6,934 nucleotides of DNA from NCBI GenBank assembly GCA_022821935.1, contig JAJECR010000168.1, positions 1 to 6,934 of the forward strand, in the 5' to 3' direction. The position numbers were made by a program, and so were the translations under genes. The notes under the pieces are model-generated. The model saw only the letters and a program-made list of their open reading frames with translations. It had not been told where the DNA came from and did not search any database. The first letter of the stretch is position 1. Every line of letters starts with the position of its first letter. Positions 1 through 5,311 of the stretch are shown in pieces. Source of the stretch: Candidatus Latescibacterota bacterium. Its GTDB lineage: Bacteria > JAAXHH01.

Positions 1-118
1 CAGGCTACGACGCTTCCTGAGCACATACCCGTGAAACTGCACGCGCCGCAAAATGACACACGCGGTTATCGACCGGTATCGTCCCTTCTTGTTTCTTGTC
101 CGGACTGACCACGTCAGG

Positions 119-150
119 CCATGCCGGCCGGGTCGGTCCGGTCGGCATGG
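119..150 (-). terminator. GC-rich hairpin after the anti-sigma gene, possible terminator
   Basis: Arms 119-131 and 138-150 pair over 13 positions around a 6-nt loop. One position (127/142) is G-U in a plus-strand transcript and A-C in a minus-strand one. It begins about 30 nt past the stop of the anti-sigma gene. A small 5-bp hairpin (105-109 with 113-117) follows. No U-tract comes after either stem on the minus strand, so this is not a classical intrinsic terminator. The rest of 1-179 holds no gene or element I can support. Confidence 0.3.
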
Positions 151-179
151 TGCCTCTGGTGAGCCAGGAAACCGGCGCA

Positions 180-1826
180 TCAGGCCGCGGCCATACGACT
201 CCTGGCGGACCTGAAGAGAACCAGTCCGGCCGCACCCAGGCCGATGATGACCAACAGCAGATTGATAATCCAACCGACATAGGGCAGACTCACGGCAATC
301 AGTACCAGTACCAGCCCGACGAGCAAGGGCAGCGCCATGGAACCCGTATCCTGCTGTTTCGGTCGCAGCAACGCGTTACCCAGGAAGTGCGCCACGACGA
401 TCTTGGACAAGTAGAGACCCAGCGCCCAGACGGCGGCCATCACGAGTCCGGCCGGAAGCCCGATGACCGTCACACAGAGCAGGACCGCGGCTACCGGCAT
501 CGCGATGAGGACCAGGAACCCGATTCCGCCGGACAGTAGAATGGCGCGAAGGTCGTCCAATGGCATGCGCCGCAGCGCCGGAAGCGCCCAGAGTAGCAGC
601 ATGCCCGATACGAACGCCGCGGCCAGCCACAGGGCCACGCGCACGAACGTCCAGATTGACAGCGGATCGTCCTCGTCCTGATCCGCTTCCCATAACTCGA
701 CGATCGTTTCGCCGGCTACGGACGCGGTGGAATCCAATTGCAGGTTCTCCCCGTTCGGCAGATCGACGTCGAGATTCCCACCGATCGACGCGGACGAATG
801 AACGGCCGTATGGTTACCCGAGAAAGTAACGTCCCGCTTCACCTCGCCCGTCACTGTAAGGGTGTTGCCGAACGCCGTCACGTTTCGGTCGACCGACCCG
901 CCCACGTTGATATCTTCTGCGAATGCAAAGATGTCTCCCCCGATCGAAGCGTCCCGTCTGGAGAGAATCGACTGGCCGAACCCATAGATGCTCTGGCCGA
1001 CGGTATCTCCGATGCGAATCACCTGTCCGAACCCTGCGACCCCGCCGCCCACCTCACCGTCTATTTCGACGTTCCTTCCAAAAGAAAAAACATCTCCCTG
1101 GACCGAACCCGCGATTTCGATCGACCGGGCGAACACGATCAGGTCTCCGGTCACCACGCCGTCGATTCTGGCCGTGCGCCCGAAGACAATGAGCGTGTCG
1201 TCAATGATCTCATCTGCTTCAATGGAGACGTTTTCGGTGGAGCGTGTTTCGATGGCCTCCGCCGGTGCGGACAACCCCGCTGCCAGGACCAGGCAGGCAA
1301 TCAGCTTCGAAACCCCTGGCAACCTTCGTGCCAGGACGAATACAGTACATAGCAGCATAATGGCTAACGCCGCGACACCAGCATAGCTGACCAGCGATTC
1401 CATGATCGAACCCCCTTCCTGGATAAAGTAAAATCCCGAGCTGAATAGCAGAGACAACTGTCCGGTAACGCGCAACGGGCTGAGCCACTCAAAGCCCCAG
1501 GGTAGCTCCAGGCCCATAATCGAGTCGAAATTCAACCTCAGCAGCGCCGCGAATACCGTGACCAGTCCCATCAATACCAAGGCATGGATCGGAGAAGGAG
1601 CATGGGCCGGATTCGTCTCGGCCAGGAAGGCTTCGGTGTTTCCGAATACTTCGACGAGCGCATCTCGCTCCATCTTTAACGCACGTACAAGCGCCCGGCA
1701 ATGCGGGCAGCGGTTGAGATGATCTTCGAACTCTAGCGCCTCGGCCCCGGACAATTCGCCATCGGCGTACATCGAGCAACTGAGTTCAGTTGGACAATCC
1801 TCCCTGCGCACCTTTTCGTCCGTCAT
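180..1826 (-). CDS. Membrane anti-sigma factor with ZAS-like domain, bactofilin-like beta-helix and multi-helix C-terminus
   Basis: This 548-residue protein is probably the anti-sigma factor for the ECF sigma gene it overlaps. Residues 11-43 resemble the zinc-binding anti-sigma domain: C11, DGEL at 22-25, then H36-x3-C40-x2-C43. Likely membrane helices follow at about 80-96 and 145-166, the second ending in RR. Residues 172-191 look like a signal peptide (K174, a hydrophobic run, APAEA). Residues 211-372 form about nine repeats of 17-19 residues, each roughly a hydrophobic strand, a Gly-rich turn and an I-x-G-x-V-x-G strand, as in the bactofilin beta-helix. Then come about five hydrophobic segments (about 391-415, 430-453, 457-482, 498-514, 517-538). 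By the positive-inside rule (R167/R168 and R419/R420 cytoplasmic) the beta-helix lies outside the membrane. Bactofilins usually polymerise in the cytoplasm, so its role here is open: sensor, envelope scaffold or both. The start is fixed by the ATGA overlap. The anti-sigma role is inferred from motif and context. Confidence 0.85.
   Translation of the reverse strand: MTDEKVRREDCPTELSCSMYADGELSGAEALEFEDHLNRCPHCRALVRALKMERDALVEVFGNTEAFLAETNPAHAPSPIHALVLMGLVTVFAALLRLNFDSIMGLELPWGFEWLSPLRVTGQLSLLFSSGFYFIQEGGSIMESLVSYAGVAALAIMLLCTVFVLARRLPGVSKLIACLVLAAGLSAPAEAIETRSTENVSIEADEIIDDTLIVFGRTARIDGVVTGDLIVFARSIEIAGSVQGDVFSFGRNVEIDGEVGGGVAGFGQVIRIGDTVGQSIYGFGQSILSRRDASIGGDIFAFAEDINVGGSVDRNVTAFGNTLTVTGEVKRDVTFSGNHTAVHSSASIGGNLDVDLPNGENLQLDSTASVAGETIVELWEADQDEDDPLSIWTFVRVALWLAAAFVSGMLLLWALPALRRMPLDDLRAILLSGGIGFLVLIAMPVAAVLLCVTVIGLPAGLVMAAVWALGLYLSKIVVAHFLGNALLRPKQQDTGSMALPLLVGLVLVLIAVSLPYVGWIINLLLVIIGLGAAGLVLFRSARSRMAAA
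711..1196 (-). repeat. Bactofilin-like beta-helix repeats in the anti-sigma protein (residues 211-372)
   Basis: The protein repeats a unit of 17 residues, for example DLIVFARSIEIAGSVQG (228-244), DVFSFGRNVEIDGEVGG (245-261), DIFAFAEDINVGGSVDR (298-314) and NVTAFGNTLTVTGEVKR (315-331). Two units have 19 residues (279-297 and 332-350), and the last unit is longer and degenerate. The period and the glycine and valine placement fit one turn of a right-handed beta-helix as in bactofilins. The repetition is at protein level only; the DNA copies have diverged. Confidence 0.75.
1698..1796 (-). other. ZAS-like zinc-binding anti-sigma domain (residues 11-43 of the membrane protein)
   Basis: C11, then H36-x3-C40-x2-C43 around a DGELSGAEALEFEDHL core, matches the pattern of zinc anti-sigma domains such as RsrA, where Cys11, His37, Cys41 and Cys44 are the equivalent residues (family knowledge). 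In this family the domain binds region 2 or 4 of its sigma factor and blocks polymerase binding. An extra Cys17 is present. Some members respond to thiol oxidation; whether this one does cannot be judged. Confidence 0.75.
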
Positions 1827-2356
1827 AGTCCCTTCAGCTCCTCTCGCAATCGTTGCTTGGCGCGTAGAATCAACGTCGCTACCGTGTTCCTGTTCAGCTC
1901 GAGCGCCTCGCCGATTTCTTCATAGGTGAACTCGTTATAGTAGGCCAGCACGAGTGGTACGCGGTATTTGTCGGAAAGCAGTTGTATTGCGGATCGCACG
2001 CGTTCGCCTTTTTCCGCCCGGACCAGAAAATCGAGTGTGTCCTCGGATACCCGGGATGGTCCTATCCGGTCGGGATCGATGGATTCATAGATCCGGGCCT
2101 CGCTGCTCCGGCGGCGTAACTGGTCAAGACAATGATTGGTGGCGATTTTCAATAGCCAGTTCAGGTATGACTTCGAACTGTCGACGGTCGAACGCTTCTG
2201 GTATGCGCGGACGAAGACTTCCTGCGCCGCGTCCTCGGCATCATCGACAGACTTCAGAAGATACCGGCAGAGTGCGAGAATCCGCCGGTAATGCGTTCGG
2301 TGGTTCTTGTCGAAGTCCTGATCTGCCGTACGCGGGCTGCCTGCGGTCGAGTTCAT
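1823..2356 (-). CDS. RNA polymerase ECF-type sigma-70 family sigma factor
   Basis: The product is a 177-residue ECF sigma factor that directs RNA polymerase to stress or envelope-response promoters. Region 2 covers about residues 16-83: the core-binding and -10 helices contain DDAEDAAQEVFVRAY (38-52) and YLNWLLKIATNHCLDQLRRR (64-83). After a short linker, region 4 covers about 119-175, with the helix-turn-helix FTYEEIGEALELNRNTVATL (143-162) for -35 recognition and a basic end (RAKQRLREEL). Region 3 is absent and the length is normal for the ECF family. The ATG at 2356 is chosen because sigma homology begins soon after it. An upstream in-frame ATG at 2458 would add 34 residues unlike sigma factors and has no Shine-Dalgarno. 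The chosen start has only a weak one, perhaps because the mRNA is nearly leaderless. The stop overlaps the next gene as ATGA, so the partner membrane protein is very likely its anti-sigma factor. Its ECF subgroup and regulon are unknown. Confidence 0.92.
   Translation of the reverse strand: MNSTAGSPRTADQDFDKNHRTHYRRILALCRYLLKSVDDAEDAAQEVFVRAYQKRSTVDSSKSYLNWLLKIATNHCLDQLRRRSSEARIYESIDPDRIGPSRVSEDTLDFLVRAEKGERVRSAIQLLSDKYRVPLVLAYYNEFTYEEIGEALELNRNTVATLILRAKQRLREELKGL
1838..1843 (-). promoter_or_regulatory. Ribosome binding site of the anti-sigma gene, in the sigma gene end
   Basis: GAGGAG on the minus strand lies 11 nt before the ATG at 1826, with a second purine run GAAGGGA (1835-1829) just before the start. 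With the ATGA overlap of stop and start (1823-1826) it supports coupled translation, which keeps sigma and anti-sigma levels matched. The spacing is slightly long, so either purine run could be the functional site. Confidence 0.5.
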
Positions 2357-2364
2357 ACCACTAC

Positions 2365-2391
2365 TACGAATACCTGAACGAAAGAGTTTCA
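2365..2391 (-). promoter_or_regulatory. Candidate ECF-type promoter of the sigma/anti-sigma operon
   Basis: On the minus strand, TGAAAC (2391-2386) is followed after 17 nt by CGTA (2368-2365). This matches the general ECF pattern of an AAC-containing -35 and a CGT-containing -10; the well-known Bacillus SigW consensus has the same two elements with 16 nt. ECF factors commonly transcribe their own operon, so position and form fit autoregulation. The CGTA ends only 8 nt before the ATG at 2356, so a transcript starting at normal distance would have almost no leader. This is a pattern match only and no start site is known. Confidence 0.45.
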
Positions 2392-2494
2392 AATCCGCTG
2401 CTGAAGGTCTGGTGCCAGGCAGGAAAGGGTTATGTGGGAGGAATGAAACCGGGCGCATGGGCCGATGGCGTCACATGCTTCAGAAAGGCGGCCC

Positions 2495-5311
2495 CTACCT
2501 GCTTGATACCGCGCTTTCCACCGCCACCGCGCAGTACTTGAATTCGGGGATCTTGCCGTCGGGGTCGAGGGCGTCGTTGGTCAGGACGTTGGCGGCGGCT
2601 TCCTTGAAGTGGAAAGGTATGAAGACGTTGCCGTCGGATACCCGGGTGGAGGACTTCGATTTCAGCGTGATGGCGCCGCGGCGGGAGGAGACGACCACCA
2701 GGTCTCCGTCTTTGACGCCCAGGCGCGCAAGGTCCCCGGGCGTCAGTTCCGCGAAGGGCTCCGGGGAAATGGTGTCGAGGGCACGGGCACGACGCGTCAT
2801 GGTGCCCGTGTGCCAGTGCTGCAGCACACGGCCGGTGTTCAGGACAAAGGGATACGCCTCGTCCGGCAGCTCATCGGGCGGTGCGAAGAATACGGGCGTG
2901 AACCCGCCTCGCCCGCGGGGAAACGAGTCGGTGAACAGTACCGGCTCTCCCAGGGGCCAGACCACGGTTTCCCTTTCCATCTCTTCGTAGGTGATCCCCT
3001 TGAAGATCGGCGTCAGCGACATGATTTCGTCCCATACCGCTTCCGGCTCGTCGTAGTCCCAGCATGTGCCGTGATCGCCTTGCTCCAAACGGATCATCCG
3101 ATTGGCCAGATCCACCAGGATATCTCCGTCCAGGCGGGCTTCGCCGGGTGGATCGAGGGCCTTTCTTCCGATCTGCACCATGCGGTTCGTATTGACGTAG
3201 GTGCCCCGTTTCTCCGCCGCGGTGGAAGCGGGCAGGATCACGTCCGCGAACTCGGCGGTCTCCGTCAGGAAGATGTCCTGTACGACGAGGAACGACAGGT
3301 TCTGAAGGGCCTTCCGGACCTTGTTCATGTTCGGGTCCGAAAGGAAAGGGTTCTCGCCCATCATGAGCATGCCCTCGATGCGGCCGTCGAGGGCGCCGTG
3401 CATAATTTCCACTACGGTCTGGCCCGGGTGGGGGTCGAGCGGAACGCTCCAGGCCTTTTCGAAGTGCTTCCGCACGTCCGGATCGTCCGCGGGCTGGTAA
3501 CCCGGATAGAATCGCGGAATCAGCCCCACATCGGAAGCGCCCTGGACGTTGTTCTGCCCCCGCAACGGGTGAAGACCCGTGCCAGGACGTCCGATGTTTC
3601 CGGTCATGAGGCATAGCGAGATCAGCGCCCGGGCATTGTCCGTGCCGTTGACATGCTGGCTGATCCCCATGCCCCAGAAGATCATCGCGCGCCGCGCGCG
3701 GCCGTATTCGACGGCGATTTGCTCAATCATCGAAGCGGGAACGCCGGTGATCTTCGAAGCCATTTCGGGTGTATAGGGGCGCAGGGCCGGTTCGAGCGCG
3801 TCGAAGCCTTCCGTCCTCTGTGCGATGAAGCCATCGTCCTGCAGCCCTTCGCGCAGAATCACGTGCATCATTCCGTTGAGCAGCGCGATGTCGGTACCCG
3901 GCTTGAACCGTACGTACCGGGTGGCGTGGTCGGCGATGGTCGGCCGCCGGGGATCGAGGACAATCATCCTGGCACCGCGGTCCACGGCCTGTTTCATATA
4001 AGTAGCGGCCACGGGATGGTTGTCTTCCGTATTGGACCCGACCACGAATATGACGTCGGTTTCAAGGACCTCCTGAAAGGCGTTTGAGACCGCCCCGCTC
4101 CCGATGGCCTCGGTGAGGGCCGCCACGGAGGACGCGTGGCAGAGGCGCGTGCAGTGGTCGACGTTATTGGTACCGAAGACCACGCGGATCAGCTTCTGAA
4201 ACAGGTAGGCTTCCTCGTTGGTGACTTTGGCCGACCCGAAGCCGGCCAGCGCGCCAGGCCCCTTCTTTTCCTTGATTTCCAGCAGCCGGCGGGCCGCCAG
4301 GTCCAGCGCTTCGTCCCATTCGGCCTCACGGAACACTTCCCGTATCCGATCGTTCCATTCCGGCGACCTCAGCGAGTGCCTGAATTCCCGGTAATCCTGG
4401 AAGTCCGCCGAGAGCGGCCGCTTCGGATAGGCTTCTTCCCTTCTGACAAGCGGTTTCAGCAGCCTCTGCGGATGGTGGGTATAGTCGTATCCGTATCTGC
4501 CTTTGACGCACAGCCGGCCCTCGGTATGGGTGTCTTCCCGCCCCGTCACCTTTGTGATTCTGTCGTCCTGCACATGGTACGTGATGCCGCAACCCACGCC
4601 GCAATAGGGGCAAACCGAATCGACTTTCCCCGATGGGGTTTCCGCGGTCCCAAGGCCCGCACTCACCAGGGAGAGGTCCGTCAGCGCGCCAGTAGGACAT
4701 GCCGCCACGCACTCGCCGCAGGCAACGCAGGAGGAACTCCCCATGGGAAGATCGTTGTCGAAGGCGATGCGGGTGTCGCATCCCTTGCCGGCACGGCCGA
4801 TGACGTCGTTTACCTGGACGTCGTCGCAGGCGCGGATGCACCGGTCGCACAGGATGCACGCGGCGTGGTCCACCGCGATGACGGGCGAGGACAGGTCCTG
4901 CTCCACTGCCTGGTTCGTACAGGTTGACGCATACCGAGCCGGATCCGACTGCAGCATTCCGCCCAGTCGCGCCAGTTCGTCCTGCGCCGGCGGTTTGCGC
5001 CGTTTCTCCTCAGGGGGCTGTCCGGACTGGAGCAGCTCAACCAGGGTTCGGCGCGCACGACGTACCCGTCCCGTGTCCGTGCGTACCACCATGCCTTCTT
5101 CCACCTGGCGGATGCAGGCAGCGGGCAGGATGCGGGAACCTTCGACGTCGACCGCGCACACGCGGCAGACGGCGACCGGCTGCAGCTTTGGATCGTGGCA
5201 CAGAGTGGGTATGTCGATGCCTGCCGACCGGGCCGCTTCCCAGATCGTGGCCCCCGCGGACGCGGTTATGCGGCTGCCGTCGATCGTCAGCGTTACCTTC
5301 CCGCTACTCAT
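2495..5311 (-). CDS. fdhA: Formate dehydrogenase alpha (catalytic) subunit, bis-MGD Mo/W enzyme, Cys type
   Basis: This is the catalytic subunit, interconverting formate and CO2 at a bis-molybdopterin-guanine-dinucleotide Mo or W centre. Of 938 residues, the N-terminus holds a ferredoxin-like [2Fe-2S] domain (C38-x10-C49-x2-C52-x13-C66). Two ferredoxin-type [4Fe-4S] sites follow (C152/C155/C158/C162 and C195/C198/C201/C205), then the cluster next to the metal site (C234-x2-C237-x3-C241 and C268), with K270 in CVKG. The metal ligand is Cys in LCHASS (C391, codon 4139-4141), followed by H392; there is no selenocysteine. RGQNNVQG (584-591) carries the arginine conserved at formate dehydrogenase active sites, and the C-terminus ends in the typical KYCAVAVE. 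These features separate it from NuoG and from nitrate reductases. Oddly, the His-Cys3 cluster motif usual between the [2Fe-2S] and ferredoxin domains is missing. No twin-arginine signal is seen, so it should be cytoplasmic. Mo versus W cannot be decided. No maturation gene such as fdhD is in the window. Confidence 0.96.
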   Translation of the reverse strand: MSSGKVTLTIDGSRITASAGATIWEAARSAGIDIPTLCHDPKLQPVAVCRVCAVDVEGSRILPAACIRQVEEGMVVRTDTGRVRRARRTLVELLQSGQPPEEKRRKPPAQDELARLGGMLQSDPARYASTCTNQAVEQDLSSPVIAVDHAACILCDRCIRACDDVQVNDVIGRAGKGCDTRIAFDNDLPMGSSSCVACGECVAACPTGALTDLSLVSAGLGTAETPSGKVDSVCPYCGVGCGITYHVQDDRITKVTGREDTHTEGRLCVKGRYGYDYTHHPQRLLKPLVRREEAYPKRPLSADFQDYREFRHSLRSPEWNDRIREVFREAEWDEALDLAARRLLEIKEKKGPGALAGFGSAKVTNEEAYLFQKLIRVVFGTNNVDHCTRLCHASSVAALTEAIGSGAVSNAFQEVLETDVIFVVGSNTEDNHPVAATYMKQAVDRGARMIVLDPRRPTIADHATRYVRFKPGTDIALLNGMMHVILREGLQDDGFIAQRTEGFDALEPALRPYTPEMASKITGVPASMIEQIAVEYGRARRAMIFWGMGISQHVNGTDNARALISLCLMTGNIGRPGTGLHPLRGQNNVQGASDVGLIPRFYPGYQPADDPDVRKHFEKAWSVPLDPHPGQTVVEIMHGALDGRIEGMLMMGENPFLSDPNMNKVRKALQNLSFLVVQDIFLTETAEFADVILPASTAAEKRGTYVNTNRMVQIGRKALDPPGEARLDGDILVDLANRMIRLEQGDHGTCWDYDEPEAVWDEIMSLTPIFKGITYEEMERETVVWPLGEPVLFTDSFPRGRGGFTPVFFAPPDELPDEAYPFVLNTGRVLQHWHTGTMTRRARALDTISPEPFAELTPGDLARLGVKDGDLVVVSSRRGAITLKSKSSTRVSDGNVFIPFHFKEAAANVLTNDALDPDGKIPEFKYCAVAVESAVSSR

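Noticed and set aside
32..54. Plus-strand TGAAAC near the left edge as an ECF promoter
   Set aside because: No CGT-type -10 follows at 15-18 nt and no plus-strand gene lies downstream.
738..1352. Plus-strand open frame opposite the beta-helix repeats
   Set aside because: Its product has no known pattern and mirrors the repeated codons of the minus-strand beta-helix gene.
1823..2458. Longer sigma factor starting at the ATG at 2458 (211 residues)
   Set aside because: The extra 34 residues do not resemble a sigma factor, no Shine-Dalgarno precedes that ATG, and the candidate promoter at 2365-2391 would lie inside the gene.
2444..2472. Plus-strand TGAAAC followed by CGTC as a divergent ECF promoter
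   Set aside because: The spacer is 19 nt, longer than the usual 16-17, and it would only drive transcription antisense to the formate dehydrogenase gene.
2609..3616. Long plus-strand open frame (335 codons) opposite the formate dehydrogenase gene
   Set aside because: The minus strand here encodes clear formate dehydrogenase motifs. The plus-strand product shows no recognisable motif and is a by-product of GC-rich codon use.
4139..4141. Selenocysteine at the formate dehydrogenase active site
   Set aside because: The codon reads TGC (cysteine) on the minus strand, so no recoding is involved.
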